Shown piece after piece: positions 44,853-56,725 of a stretch of DNA of 64,000 nt. The stretch is taken from the NCBI GenBank assembly GCA_944989445.1, contig CALYLW010000070.1, positions 1,917,332-1,981,331 on the forward strand, given 5' to 3'. The notes under the pieces are model-generated. The model did not search any database, was not told the origin of the DNA, and saw only the letters and a list, made by a program, of their open reading frames with translations. The position numbers and the translations under genes are program-made. Every line of letters begins with the position of its first letter. The stretch's first letter is position 1. Source of the DNA: Ampullaceana balthica. Taxonomy: Eukaryota; Mollusca; Gastropoda; Lymnaeidae.

Positions 44853-45048
44853 ATCTTTTCTACACGCAGTCCCGCTCAAGGTGTTGTTGGTCCAAAACAA
44901 TCTCAAAGATCCCTCGCGCACATTGAGTACTGTGATGTACTTGGCACCGCTGTCACCAAAGTAGCTACCAATACGAGAAACTAGGTTCGTGATGTTCCTT
45001 CTGTTTCTCATGAACTGATAAAAGTCTACATCGAAGCTCATGTTGAAT
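44853..45048 (-). CDS. DAG1: Dystroglycan exon: membrane-proximal (SEA-like) region
   Basis: 196 nt, one leading base completing an Arg codon, phase 0 at its end (donor GTAAGT). Encodes FNMSFDVDFYQFMRNRRNI, VSRIGSYFGDSGAKYITVL and VREGSLRLFWTNNTLSGTAC. The run EGSL-LFWTNNTL is the most recognisable dystroglycan signature, lying just before the alpha/beta junction. Length and order match the family. Confidence 0.93.
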
Positions 45049-46147
45049 CTGGGAGTATTAAAAATAAATATCTTCTAAGGTGGAGAAAAAAAAAGTTGAT
45101 AATTTTTTTTAATGAAACTGAGTGTTCAGAAATGAAGGCTTAAAAGCAAGTTTGAGGTGGCCAGTTAACTGTCAAACTTATCACAGTCTGGTGGGACATT
45201 TTAATTCAATCTTGGATTCTTCATTAGCCAGTAAGAAATTCCTGATCAATGAATTCTTGAAATCAAAAAAATTATTTTTCTCCACAAGGAACAGAAAACA
45301 GAAATGTACACACAAGCCCTGTAGAGTTATTACAAGAACTATAGCAGAACAAAACAAACATTATTACAAGAACTATAGCAGAACAAAATAAACATTTTTA
45401 CAAGAACTGTAGCAGAACAAAATAAACATTTTTACAAGAACTGTAGCAGAACAAAATAACCATTTTTACAAGAACTGTAGCAGAACAAAATAACCATTTT
45501 TACAAGAACTATAGCAGAACAAAATAAACATTTTTACAAGAACTATAGCAGAACAAAATAAACATTTTTACAAGAACTATAGCAGAACAAAATAAAAAAT
45601 TTTAAAAGAACTATAACAGAACAAAATAAACATTTTTTACAAGAACTATAACAGAACAAAATAAACATTTTTACAAGAACTATAGCAGAACAAAATAAAT
45701 ATCTTTAAAGGAACTATAGCAGAACATTTTAAGAAAAGAAAAAAAAACATGGCTTAAATTTAGTCCCCACCACTACATTTTGTGACTTTACCATTTGTTT
45801 CAAGTTTAAGTTATTGTTTCAAACTTCACACCAGTTCCTCCCATTTAGGACTTAATTTACACATGATATTGTTATTTTATAAATAATTCACTTAACTAGT
45901 AAACAAAAGAAAATTGTACCAAGTCTCATAAACCTTTCCTCCGTGTCATATCAATTTTAGAGGCAGTTCTCTCTTTATCTGCTCCAGAAAAAGAATGGCT
46001 CTTTCAAAAGTTTTTGTGGTTGGAGTGTTGATCAAGATAAAATGAATGGAAAAGAACACGCAATAAAAAAATGGAATTTAAGCCGTCTGACCCATATTGT
46101 TAATTAAAGGACAAGAGAATAGTCTCTGAACTGGCATTTTTACTGAC
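45049..46147 (-). other. Dystroglycan intron with a 34-bp minisatellite
   Basis: GTCAGT donor; AATACTCCCAG acceptor. About 45333-45727 is a tandem repeat, listed separately. Confidence 0.75.
45333..45727 (+). repeat. 34-bp minisatellite, about 12 units
   Basis: Units of AAGAACTATAGCAGAACAAA plus ATAAACATTTTTAC with few changes. Entirely intronic. Confidence 0.93.
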
Positions 46148-46287
46148 CTGTGGGTCACATCCCTGGGACCTTCACCATTGATGAGCAGGGATATGGTGGT
46201 CCTCTCCGACAGGCCACCAGAATCAGTGGCCACCAGGTTCACTGACAGGTTGCCCATGTCTTCCGGGAGTGGCAGGCCCTTCAGAAC
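46148..46287 (-). CDS. DAG1: Dystroglycan exon: C-terminal half of second cadherin-like domain
   Basis: 140 nt, phase 0 start and phase 2 end (acceptor GTTTTTACAG, donor GTCAGT). Encodes VLKGLPLPEDMGNLSVNLVA, TDSGGLSERTTISLLIN and GPRDVTHR. The pattern GLP...G...V.ATD..GLS is that of the second dystroglycan cadherin-like domain. Confidence 0.92.
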
Positions 46288-46363
46288 CTGTAAAAACATC
46301 ATCATATGTCATGTTATTACAGGATAAGTACACATGGGTGATTTAGCCATAGTACGTTCAGAC

Positions 46364-46535
46364 CAGTGCTTCTCAAACTTTTTAGTATGGCGGACCGGCA
46401 GGAATTTTTTCCATTGCACCAGGGACCGGGGTGCACTATTTTCCCTGCACTGGGCAATTTTTTTCTGTCCTTTTTTTGAGAACATCTGCGGACCGGCAGC
46501 GGATGGCCCACGGACCACCCCTTTGAGAAGCACTG
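46364..46535. mobile_element. hAT MITE, 172 bp
   Basis: Terminal inverted repeats CAGTGCTTCTCAAA and TTTGAGAAGCACTG; subterminal GCGGACCGGCAG occurs at both ends in direct form. Flanks GTTCAGAC and CTTTAGAC match at 6 of 8. Confidence 0.8.
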
Positions 46536-47069
46536 CTTTAGACAACATAAATGTCCTTAAACTATGACATCTCCCAATGAACATTAAACCTCTTAAGCAA
46601 GGCAACTAGACAACAGCAAAAATAAAATGGCCATAACCTTAGTACTCGAGCTAAAAAAAAATAAAAACACCTCTATCAGGGCAGCTAAAAAAAATTTTTT
46701 AAAATCCTCTTTATATGGCTTCCTGGCCAGTTAATTTAAAAAAATGTTAACCAGAGAAGCCTTCTAACCACCTACAGTATTCTCATGTAAAACCTTTGTC
46801 TAAGCACAAACCTACTACCACATCCCTCCTCCCATTAGAGTACTGTAAGCTGAGTTGGACAACATACAAAAGCAACTCATCATTATCATGAAAGCCCTGA
46901 GAGGAATAAATCAAGACCTTTGTTCTCCCAGTGAAAGGCAGCGAACATAAACTTCTGCTTTCATCAACCCTTTGGGTTTCACAGGAAAAATGGCTCTGGC
47001 TTGCCTTGTAATTACTTGTCTAACAGTCCCTCAATGATAAAAGGGGCTAAATGCATCTTTAGTTTTGTC

Positions 47070-47400
47070 CTGATGTGCTGGCTAAAAATGATCTGATGTA
47101 ACTTTGGCTTTAGCCTGGTGTATTGGCTAAATATGTTCTGATGTAACTTTGGCTTTAGCCTGGTGTATTGGCTAAATATGTTCTGATGTAACTTTGACTT
47201 TAGCCTGGTGTATTGGCTAAATATGATTTTGTGTATCTTTGGCTAAATAAGATCTGGTGTGTCTTTGGCTTTAGCCTGGTCTATTAGCTAAAAATGATCT
47301 GATGTACCTAGGTTATTAGCCTGGTTTATGGTTAAACATGATCTGATGTATCTTTGGCTTTATCTTGTTGTATCAGTTAAATATCTTTTAATGCAATTTT
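47070..47400 (+). repeat. 45-bp minisatellite, about seven units
   Basis: Units of TGGTGTATTGGCTAAATATG plus TTCTGATGTAACTTTGGCTTTAGCC, degenerating toward 47400. Intronic. Confidence 0.9.
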
Positions 47401-47980
47401 ACCTTTGATTAATGCATTTGCTCAGTACAAATTGATTTATTTCTAAGTTTAACTTGCTTAGCATTTGATACATTCTTAGATACGTGAATTTTAGCATTTC
47501 TAAATTGAGCCCATTTTTTTTTCTCTTCTGAAAATTTGGAGATTCTGTAAACCACCAATAATTAAAAAAAGACAGAGTGCTGAGCACAACATTTTAACAC
47601 CCAAAAACTAAAGAATATAGGGTTATTGTTGCTCAGAACTATGAGAACTATATATATATTTCTATTAGTTTCTTTAGTGTTATTGTATTAGTCCTTACAA
47701 TAACAGTATAAATAACACTTCACACAAGTGCCAATATAGCAATATGGCCCAACATTTTGAGATAGCAATTTTAAGCCAACACAGCAAGTAGGACTTTCAG
47801 CACAATCTTGAGTGCAGCCTAGGAACTTGCTGTTTTCTAATGATTCAAGTATTTGTTGCAGTGAAAACTAGACATTAGGCTGCAAGAAAGAGCCTAACTG
47901 GTTAAAATGTGATTAAAAGTTCCTTCGTCATGAAACCCAACCACAGACTTCTGAGACATTGGCATGTGTTTCGACGTTAC

Positions 47981-48192
47981 CTGCGAGCCATGGTCAAGGT
48001 ACAACCAAAAGTTAGTGGGCGGTTCTTGGGCCGAGGTCAGTTCCAGGGACAGTCTTAGTGATCGAGTGTTGCCATCTTCAACATCAATGAAAACTTCTGG
48101 AGGGATGGCGAACTTAAAGACCCTCCCCCTTTCTCCAGTGATTTGAGTGATGGGGTTTTTAACATAGGGCCTGTTGTTATTATACAGTTCAT
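47981..48192 (-). CDS. DAG1: Dystroglycan exon: N-terminal half of second cadherin-like domain
   Basis: 212 nt, two leading bases completing a codon (acceptor TTTCCATCCACAG), phase 0 end (donor GTAACG). Encodes ELYNNNRPYVKNPITQI, GRVFKFAIPPEVFIDVEDGN and LRLSLELTSAQEPPTNFWLY. The order GRVFKF.IP...F.D.EDG....L.L.L matches the family. Confidence 0.92.
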
Positions 48193-48614
48193 CTGTGGAT
48201 GGAAAAGTGTTGTAAGTGTTGTTTTTTTTAAAAATTAAAATGTTTTTAAAAAGAAAGGATGGGGTGCAAGTGCAAATTTACGGGAAAACGTTATGAAAAG
48301 AAAATGTTATTAAAAAAAAGGAATTACATAAGATTACATTAACAAAAAATTAAGAGACTTTAAAAATTGTTTTGTAAAGACCATCACAAGAAATTTTTAC
48401 AAAGTGATTTTTTAAATATTTTTTTTTAAATAGAAGTAAATATGAAAACTCAGTTTTAATAGCTACACCATTAAATAAAATTGTCGCCAAACATGATTTG
48501 TTAAAAAGATCTAATATCAATGAAAATTAAATTTCAGGAGGAAGGCATCATTTTAAGATGAGAAGCGTCCATTTCTTGTCTTTATTTATAATGTTTCCTG
48601 ACTACAAGTTTTAC
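48193..48614 (-). other. Dystroglycan intron (422 bp)
   Basis: GTAAAA donor, CCATCCACAG acceptor; AT-rich, no repeats recognised. Confidence 0.75.
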
Positions 48615-51462
48615 CTTCAGATATGTCCGACCAATCAGATGTTCTTGCTGAGTCAGTAGTTGTGGTGTATAGCCGAGGTGTTAACTTCTTGGTTGTAACT
48701 TTTGTTGAGTTCGCTGTTGTTGAAGAAATTGATGCTCTGGCTGTCGATGCTTTGGATGATGTTCTTCTAGTTGACAGTGTTGTTGGTAATGATGTTATTG
48801 GCGGTGTTGTCATAACTTTGGCAGTAGATGCCTGCACGGGAATAACTGCCACTGTCATTGATGAAACTTCAGATATTGTAGAACTTGCCTGAACATATTG
48901 CGCTGAAGTCGCCCCTGCCATCCTGTGGTGAGAATTGTTTGTAATCGAGCTTGACGCAGGAATAATTTGATCCATAATGACGATGGTTTCATCTCGTGCC
49001 TCACTTTGAGTGACGTGAATGAGTCCTGACCTAGTGAAGTGTGATTCGCCAACAGAAGAGTCTGAACTTGCCAGGATAACCTCAGATCTTCCTGCTGGCC
49101 TCGGGGCGTCTGAAATAAGAACAACAGACGGCACGGCGGAAAATAAAGACAGGGCATCATTGATAACTTCTGATGTCTTCAGGTGCCCTGAGTCCAGGTG
49201 CGACCAGGTGTCGGGAGGTGTAGTCTCAGAAACAGGTCCATCTGATTCAGTTCCAGTGAGGAGCGTAGATGACAAGGTTTCAGCCAAGACTTGAGTGAGT
49301 TCCTCAGAGAGCTCAGAGGTCGAGGTTGTCAAGACAAACATGTTTGAGGTTTCCCTAGAATCAGATATTGTGACAGTTTCTGCACCACTGTCCAGTGTTA
49401 CAGCTTTTATTTGGTGAAGGTCTGTTATAAAGTGTGTCAGTACAGGTGTGACCTTACCAGTGACGCCATCGTAAATTTCTACAGCTGTGTGTGGGAGGTC
49501 AGAAAACAATGAATCCACAGAGGTCACGTCTAAATCCAGGCTAGCGGAATAAGAGCCATGTACACTTTGCCCTGAATAAAGTTTATCCAAGTCAGAGTCA
49601 TGTTCAGCCGAAGATGGGTCTATATTTGTAGACTGGCTTGATGCTAAATCTACTATGGATCCTGACGAATCTGACTCCCGTTGGCGATGAAGTGGAACCC
49701 TGGACGGTGCGATAATCTCAACCGTTCTTGTTTGCACCAGGTATGGGGGTGGTGAGGAGGGCGACAGGACTGAATGCACTGTCACGGAAGAAGAGTGGGG
49801 GGAACTACCATCTGTATCAACATGAACTGGCTGAAAGAATTTATGATCCATGAATTTTGATCTCTGATCGTCAAAGCTTTCTGAGGTTGTGACGGATGAC
49901 TTTAGGAGTTCCACATCCTCCACTGCAGGGAATGTGACCATTGAAATCTGGCTGACGTCCGTGGGTTCTAATACAAGCTTGGATGGCCCCATAGCACTGA
50001 TGTCATCGTGTGGCTGGACACTGGTGACCAGTGGTAAACGGGCGGACGATGCAACGTCATCAACATACAAACGGGTTTGAGGCAGTCTATCTAAAGATGA
50101 GGATGTTACTGGAAGCCCACGTGTACTTAAGGATTCGGATGTTTGTATTAAGGGCTCAGTGCTGGATTGATATGATGCGCTGTCAGAAAGGCTGGCAGAC
50201 AAACTAGAGGACGCGTGGCCTGATAATCCGGTTGATAAAACCTCTGATAATAATTGATCAGTTGTAGACTCGGAAAAGCCGGTGACAAAAGGCACTTTGA
50301 CACTTGATGACATTAAAATTGATGCAGTAGACGTTGGTGAAATAGACATTGGTGCTGTAGACGGTGTTGAAATAGACATTGGTGCTGTAGACGATGGTGA
50401 AATAGACATTGGTGCTGTAGACGTTGGTGAAATAGACATTGGTGCTGTAGACGTTGCTGAAATAGACATTGGTGCTGCAGGCGATGAAGTAGACATTGAT
50501 GAAATAGCTATTGATGCAGGAGACACTGATGCTGCAGACATTGATGCAGTTGACGATAATGTAGAAATCAATGGAATTGACGTTGATGAAGTAGACATCG
50601 TTAGTGTTGACGTTGACTCCAGAATAGTCAAAGCTGTATCTCTAATATAGTAACTAGAGTCATGAACGACCGTGGGCTTCACTAAAGCAATGGAAGGTGT
50701 TGGGACGAGTGTGCGGTTGGGTGCAGCCCTCCGCTTCCGATTCTGTCTCGTCTGCAGCGAATTGGACGAAGCTATGTACCACCCGACGACACCCTTCCCC
50801 AGCTCCTCCTGAAGCCGGCCGCCGTCCACATTATGCTGCAAGACTCGAACAAAATCCACCAGGTGCTTGACGGACGAACATGGCAACGGCCACAAAACCT
50901 CGAGGATCTGCTCGAGACTACACAAATCGTCCGCTCCTGGCCCAGCCGCGACCATCTGAAATCCCTTCTCTATGACCACGAACGAATGCGTTGTGGACGG
51001 CTCCAGTAGGATGGTCATCATTGGAATGGTGAGAAATTCGGCGAGGTTGGCGACAAGCGAAATCCTGTCCTGGGGCCGCAGGCGACCAGCATCGACACAC
51101 AGCACGAGGCTGGCCATCAACCTGTCACCGTCACAAAGGTAGTCGCCGCCAGATGACTGGTGGGAAACCTCGGCTTCGGATGACCAGCGCAAAACTGAAC
51201 TGGCCGGATTCGGCTGAGGTGTCCAAGAATGCTCTAATGAAAACTTGGTCACTGTTATTTGAAACACATCCGACCGGGACGTACACGCTTGGTCCGATCC
51301 CGATGCCTTGAGGTCATCGCCGTCAAGCGTAAGGCCACAACTGCTTGTGACGGCCACCAGTATAGGGGACTGGACATTAGAGAAGGGGAGCCCAATCAAA
51401 GAACGGCTCGTAGTGTTGTAAGTTAGCCAAGGCGGGAGTGAGTCTCCGGATGCAAGGGAAAC
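48615..51462 (-). CDS. DAG1: Dystroglycan large exon: first cadherin-like, S6-like, furin site and mucin region
   Basis: 2,848 nt, phase 0 start (acceptor CTTTAACTTGCAG), phase 1 end. Codons 1-75 are the C-terminal part of the first cadherin-like domain (SLPPWLTYNTTSRSLIGLPF, then DVFQITV). About 105-240 is the S6-like domain (LMASLVLCVDAGRLRPQDRI, MVAAGPGADDLC, GKGVVGWYIASSN). RKRRAAP at 50739-50728 is a furin-type site, as at the end of the vertebrate alpha N-terminal domain. From there to codon 949 the sequence is Ser/Thr-rich, a mucin-like stalk of about 700 residues, roughly four times the vertebrate stalk. It includes five 10-residue repeats of the type APMSISPTST (about 50490-50330). 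The frame is open throughout. Confidence 0.93.
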
Positions 51463-53464
51463 CTGCAAGTTAAAGAAAATATTAGTTTAAATTTCGTATA
51501 TCGTTCTTTTTTTTAAATACTTGTATGAAAAAGTTTGAAACTGCTGTCAATAATTTGTCAAACGGATTAGGATATACGAGTTTCATTGGATTTTTTTTTA
51601 AAAATATGTTCTACGAAAGTTTCGAGACGTTGTACTAGTTATTATAACGACCATAAGAAACAGCGGGGCGAGATGTCATTCAAGTGTAACTTGATCGACA
51701 ACCCTGAGGCTACTCAGACAGGTCATCTATTTCTCTGTCATAAACTTGTTCAGAAACAAAGGGGAAACAAATCTTTGATGATGTACTTTATGGTTCAATC
51801 AAAAGATCTGACGGCCTTCTGATTGTGAATGACAAAAGCACACTACCTCTGTAATTATTTCCTAGAGCTAGTCGTGGTGTTGCTAAGATAAGATAACTGA
51901 GATTCTTTTAATGATCCCAATAAACGGATTTTTTAAATTGCACAGTATAAAATCATTCTCAGCACATAATTAACTGAAAATATTGGACAAGACAGTTAAA
52001 CAAAACTTAATTGGAAGACATCAAATATAAACATATTGTACTTTTATGTTTAAAAAAAATAAGCCATCAAATAATAATACTTTTTTTTTAAATTTATTTT
52101 CCCATTACCGACTCATGTGTTAAGAAAAGCTTTTCAGTGCTGAACAATCATTTTAAAAAACAAACTATTGAAGATGTCAAGATATAAAATATTGGGCTAT
52201 GATTTATTTTGGAAAAGGCATTAAGAATGATCTAAATACCAATGACGTGCTATTAAAGTTTTCTGAATGAAACTCGTTAAAAGGTCAATTTTGAAAGTCG
52301 CGGATTGTGCGTTGATTGCTTACCAGCCATCGCGCGGTAACAACGTTTATTTCGCAAAGTGACATTCAGCACTCCAAACCAGGTACTCACCACTAGAGAC
52401 ACGGATCAAGTACTCAACATTCAAGTCTATAAAATGTTAAAGCCAATGTCAAGCTTACCATGGTGAAAAGTGTGAAAGTAGCACGGAAATGGTAGATTGA
52501 GAAGTAGCATGAAAACAATTTGATTTTGTGTTAGCAACCGTAGAGAGGGTAGTGGGTACGGCCGTCAGTCGGCTTAAGATGGTTTGGATATAGTCTTTGA
52601 AGTATAATCAGTGTTCTATGGGGAGGGGGAAGGAGTGGATGGCCAATTTAAAAGGTTTTTTTTCTTTTCCAAACTTTAAAAAAATCAATGTTGAAATGTG
52701 AACAAATGTTTCTGATGTAAGTGGTGGTTTGATAAAATAACAAACAAAATAATGTTACATTTTTTTCTGGGGGCGATCAGATCACGTAAATTCCTTCCAC
52801 GCACAAAAATCTATATAATAAATTGAGGAGGAAAATTCACCTTAATCACACAAATAAGACACAATTTTTACGACATGCGGCATTTACAAACAGCCATGGG
52901 GTTCGGCTTCAAGTGGAGAGAATTCAAAAAACTATGTCCTGCCAGAGCAGAGCAGCTGGCCTGGACAGTGATTTCCTGACCCTCGATTAGTTTCTTCCCT
53001 CATCATATATGATGATATTGACCCAGACATGAAGCAGGCTTTTAAAAAAGGATATTGTAATAATGACTCGCAAAGGACATCCCCCCCCCATAACACACAC
53101 ACACACACACTGAAACAATTACACTATCTGACCCGTGGAACATAAATTCTGGTGGCATTTCTTTTCGGCACCCTATTAGGAGCTCATTTTGAAATAATTT
53201 ATGTTTTACCGTAAATACTCGCCTAGCCGAATCCCAAAAATTGATCCCTAAATTTTTTTTAAAAATTTTTAACAAAAAAACAACTATAAAAAAACTAGCA
53301 TATTTTTTTCCCATTTTTCTGCAGTGTTTAAATCTTTTACTCATGCTTTGCGCATCAGAAGAGAGTTGAGAAGACCCAAAGATCGCACAATACTGCACCA
53401 CAGTATCACTTTGTGTTTCGATACTGTCCCAGAGTAGCATTGCATAAGAACTGCAGTAATAAAA
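51463..53464. other. Dystroglycan upstream intron or flank, no exon found
   Basis: AT-rich sequence with a (CA)n run at 53090-53111 and one end of a CCGTAAATACTCG-type MITE near 53212. A short minus-strand ATG exon candidate near 52510 was rejected on phase. Confidence 0.5.
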
Positions 53465-53469
53465 AAAAT

Positions 53470-53951
53470 TAAAAAACCGTAAAAACCAAGTTTTTGACTA
53501 TAAACATTTATGTACGAGAAGTAACTATAACTAAAATAATGTTCATGATAATACGCAGCGCAAGACCATCCAAAAATACAAAATTGCGGTTGTGTCGTAA
53601 AACATGTTTAATATAATGCGCACCGATCAGGAATATGTTTATAAAAAGAGTTGTCAATAAAATACGCACCTTATTGCGCGACAGAAAGGTTGTTTAATAT
53701 AATTCGCACCGCGACGCTCTATCTCAAAAAATAGCATGATACATAGGAATAAATAAAATAATCTAAAAAATCAATAATTTAATTACGGTACATGCGATCG
53801 ATCTGAAATTTTGATACATTGTTTTTATTATCGGTACGAAACTGCCTGCAAAATTTCAGCTCGCTAGCTTACGAGGAAGTGGCTTAAAAATCGATCCAAA
53901 GTTTTGGCGACAATCAAGGGTGCAGACACCACGAGTTAATATAAAGGATTT
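53470..53951 (-). mobile_element. Helentron-like element (family A variant)
   Basis: Minus strand begins TAAATCCTTTATATTAACTC and ends with the hairpin AAAACTTGGTTTTTACGG. Its interior has ATAATGCGCACC segments also seen at 7800-7960, so it represents a subfamily. Confidence 0.6.
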
Positions 53952-54363
53952 AAAACCCGTAAAAAAAAACACGTTTTGACAAAGTCCTTTATATACGAGA
54001 CATAACTAAAAGAATGTTCATTATAATACGCATCGCACGACAATCCAAAAAAATCCCAAATTTGAGTTATGTCTCAAATATGTAAAGGATTTATACTAAA
54101 AAAACTTCTACATTCTGCCTGCTAAATTTCAGCTCGATTTGAACACGGGAAAAGGGTTATAAAAACACGTTTAACATAGTGCGCACAGCGAGACAGATTA
54201 GCAATTAATAGCATTTAGTCTACATTTACAGATCGGGAATATATTTTTAAAAAGTATCGACAGGAAAGTATTAAAAAGGTCGTTCAATATAATACGCACC
54301 GCGACACTCTAGCACACACATTAACATGCTACATAGAGATAAATAGAGATAATCTAATAAACC
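53952..54363 (-). repeat. Rearranged Helentron-like fragments
   Basis: Contains family termini in both orientations (AACCCGTAAAAA near 53955 and GTAAAGGATTTATACT near 54100) and diverged body sequence. Boundaries cannot be fixed. Confidence 0.45.
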
Positions 54364-54862
54364 AGACCCGTAAAAACAAAGTTTTTGACTATAAATCCCT
54401 TATATATGAGTCATAACTAACAGTATTGATTATATTTTTAAACGCGACAAACATTTACAGACTGAATCTGTCTTAACTCAACTTTGCTTCATAACCCTAG
54501 GGGGCGGGGGACCGAGTTCAGCATGACACGTAAAATGTAAACAAAAGCACGCCGGTACTTCAATGGGTCGCGTCAACACGTCAACTCAAACTCTCACGTG
54601 GGAAAAAAACAACAAACCGTGAATTTGAATTACATACGTTATATATGGATTAACTAAAAATGCATTAATTTAATTACGGTACGTTCGATCGATCTGAAAT
54701 TTTGATACGATGCATTGTTAGGTGAGTCGGCTCCCTGTGCCAAGTTTCAGCTCGATCGCATCACGGGAAGTGGGTCATTTTTTACTTTTCTTTTTCCGCC
54801 TGACCGACGTACGAAGAGAGAGATGACGACAGACAAGATTTCGAAGTTAATATAAGGGATTT
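54364..54862 (-). mobile_element. Helentron-like element (family A)
   Basis: Minus strand begins TAAATCCCTTATATTAACTTC and ends with AAAAACTTTGTTTTTACGGG. Good match to 18157-18695. Another diverged fragment follows at 54870-55045. Confidence 0.65.
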
Positions 54863-55259
54863 AAAAATTAATTAATATAATTACAGTACATTCGAGTGAT
54901 CTCTAATTTTGATAGATTATCTTTATCATGGGCACAGGTCTGCCTGCAAAATTTTAGCTCGCTAGCATACGAGGAAGTGGGTTTAAAAGGGTTTTTTCCG
55001 GCATTCAAGGCATCAAGCAGACGCCACAAGTTAATATAAAGGATTTTAAAAAATAAAAATTCGCTGTCTACAAATATATTATGGGAATCCCTCGTGTGGC
55101 CCATTTTGTTCGCCGAGGAAGGCTTTTTGGCGATACTTTAGTGGTCTAGTTGGTGATGGTCCTATAGTTATTACATTCTTCGACAAGAGAAGGAACATTT
55201 TATTCACATTTGCATGCACCCGATTTTTTTTCACGATACCATATATTATATATTTACGT

Positions 55260-55835
55260 TTAATTATCACTGATGCCTAACGCTGAGGGACATCACTCTG
55301 CTTTTTAAAAATTGTGTGTTGTAATCAGTGCTGATTGACTCAAATAGTTATTTTTTGGTGCAGTAATTTGGTGCGCTGCTTTCTAAAATTAGTTTAAAAA
55401 TCGTGTGGTGATTAGCACTGTAAAAAATACAACCTCTATTTTAAATTACTTTGTGTACATTTAAGGTAGTTTAATATTACGTATCTATCATACAAGGACA
55501 AGTTTGTTGGGCTTTTGAAAAAAGTGGGCGCCGCGGGCGCCCTAAATAAAAGCGGGCGCCGCAGCACAACATATATTATATACATACTTTGTGTACATTT
55601 CAGGAATATTTCGTATTTATCATACAAGGATAAGTTACTTGGGCTTTTGACATTAAAAAAAAATTTAATTAAAAAACATTTTTTTTATAAAATACTTTGT
55701 GTACATTTAAGAAATTTTAATATTACGTATTTATCATACAAGGACAAGTTAGGGGGTTTTTGAAAAGGTGGGCGCCGTAGGCGCCCTTAAAAAAAGTGGG
55801 CGCCACAGGCGCCACGGCGCCGCAGCACAAACTAG
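55260..55835 (+). mobile_element. Helitron (family C), composite
   Basis: Has GCCTAACGCTGAGGGACATC and TGGTGCAGTAATTTGGTGCG near its start and ends GGCGCCGCAGCACAAACTAG at 55835, followed by T. An internal GCGCCGCAGCACAAC at 55556-55571 shows that two 3' parts are joined. The 5' terminus is uncertain. Confidence 0.65.
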
Positions 55836-55957
55836 TTGTAAATATGAAGAAAATTTTCTAGGGAATAACACTAAGGAGTTACCGAAATATGGAGTAAAAT
55901 AAAACATCCCGAATTAAAAAGCTCCGAATGACGTCTGCGGAAATTAGGGGTTAATAT

Positions 55958-56163
55958 CTCTAACATGTGTTGGATTAGAGGGGTAATATCTAACTTGTGT
56001 TTGATTAGAGGGGTAATATCTAACTTGTGTTGGATTAGAGGGGTAATATCTAACTTGTGTTGGAATAGGAGGGTAATATCTAACTTGTGTTGGATTAAAA
56101 TGGTAATATCTAACTTGTGTTGGATTAGAAGGGTAATATCTAAATTGTGCTGGATTAGAAACT
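55958..56163 (+). repeat. 30-bp minisatellite, about seven units
   Basis: Units of GGATTAGAGGGGTAATATCT plus AACTTGTGTT. Because 30 is a multiple of 3, several open frames run through it on both strands; they are repeat translations. Confidence 0.93.
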
Positions 56164-56410
56164 TGAACATTTCTCGGCTTGGCTCTCTTCTTCTTCATTG
56201 TCCATGACTTTTAAAAAGAATGTTTTATACGTTCAGTAAACCTCAACTACAGTAATCTTTACATATGTGTTGTGATCTAAGCAGTTCTCAGTCTTGGTTA
56301 AAAGCTTAAAGTAATGTGCGCATGATTTCTCATTTTAATGCTAATATTACTAATTTAAAAACGAATACGTTCATGAGAAATTATAAAGATATTATCAAAA
56401 TATTAGATAT

Positions 56411-56725
56411 GAGCAACAAAGCCCGTCCAAGGACGTTTCGCCACCGTTCGGTGGCATGTTGTAACTCCCCACCAACAGCCGTCTCGACCGGCATACATTT
56501 CATCACGTTAAAAATACTATTCATTTTAGTTAAAATAAATAACTCGTAAAAAGAGAGCTTATGACTATAAATCCCAACGCGCATAACTCCAAAAACGTCT
56601 TGGAAGAAATACTGCACCAAAAATAAATCGTTTTGAACGTCCGCGTAAACGTGTTCAATATGATTGGCTGTAGGAGTCATATGTGTTTGAGGGACCAATC
56701 GCTATAGATGACAGGACAGAAAATT
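56411..56725 (+). repeat. Interspersed repeat, family E, copy 2
   Basis: Same unit as 11138-11452 (GAGCAACAAAGCCCGTCC, CAACAGCCGTCTCGACCGGC, ATGATTGGCTGTAGGAGTCA). No coding potential. Confidence 0.75.

Larger units (their letters stand above)
46288..47980 (-). other. Dystroglycan intron (1.7 kb)
   Basis: GTAACG donor. Contains an hAT MITE at 46364-46535 and a 45-bp minisatellite at about 47070-47400. Confidence 0.75.
42567..51462 (-). other. DAG1: Gene 2: dystroglycan (5' end not found in window)
   Basis: Six minus-strand exons: 51462-48615, 48192-47981, 46287-46148, 45048-44853, 44274-44106 and 43252-42567, all with GT-AG junctions and compatible phases. They total 1,416 codons plus stop. 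Domain order matches dystroglycan: cadherin-like, S6-like, furin site, mucin, cadherin-like, membrane-proximal region, transmembrane helix, cytoplasmic tail with PPPY. In animals dystroglycan links laminin-type ligands outside the cell to dystrophin inside. The visible part is already longer than vertebrate dystroglycan (about 900 residues) because of a long Ser/Thr region. An upstream exon ending in phase 0 must supply the signal peptide and the start of the first cadherin-like domain. Confidence 0.9.

Noticed and set aside
50282..50650. 122-residue frame rich in Asp/Ile/Gly on the plus strand
   Set aside because: It is the antisense of the dystroglycan decapeptide repeats.
52459..52510. Candidate first exon of dystroglycan (ATG at 52510, donor GTAAGC)
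   Set aside because: It would end in phase 1, while the next exon needs phase 0, and the encoded residues are not a convincing signal peptide.
55871..56207. Frames of 80-99 residues on both strands with a 10-residue repeat
   Set aside because: They translate a 30-bp minisatellite.
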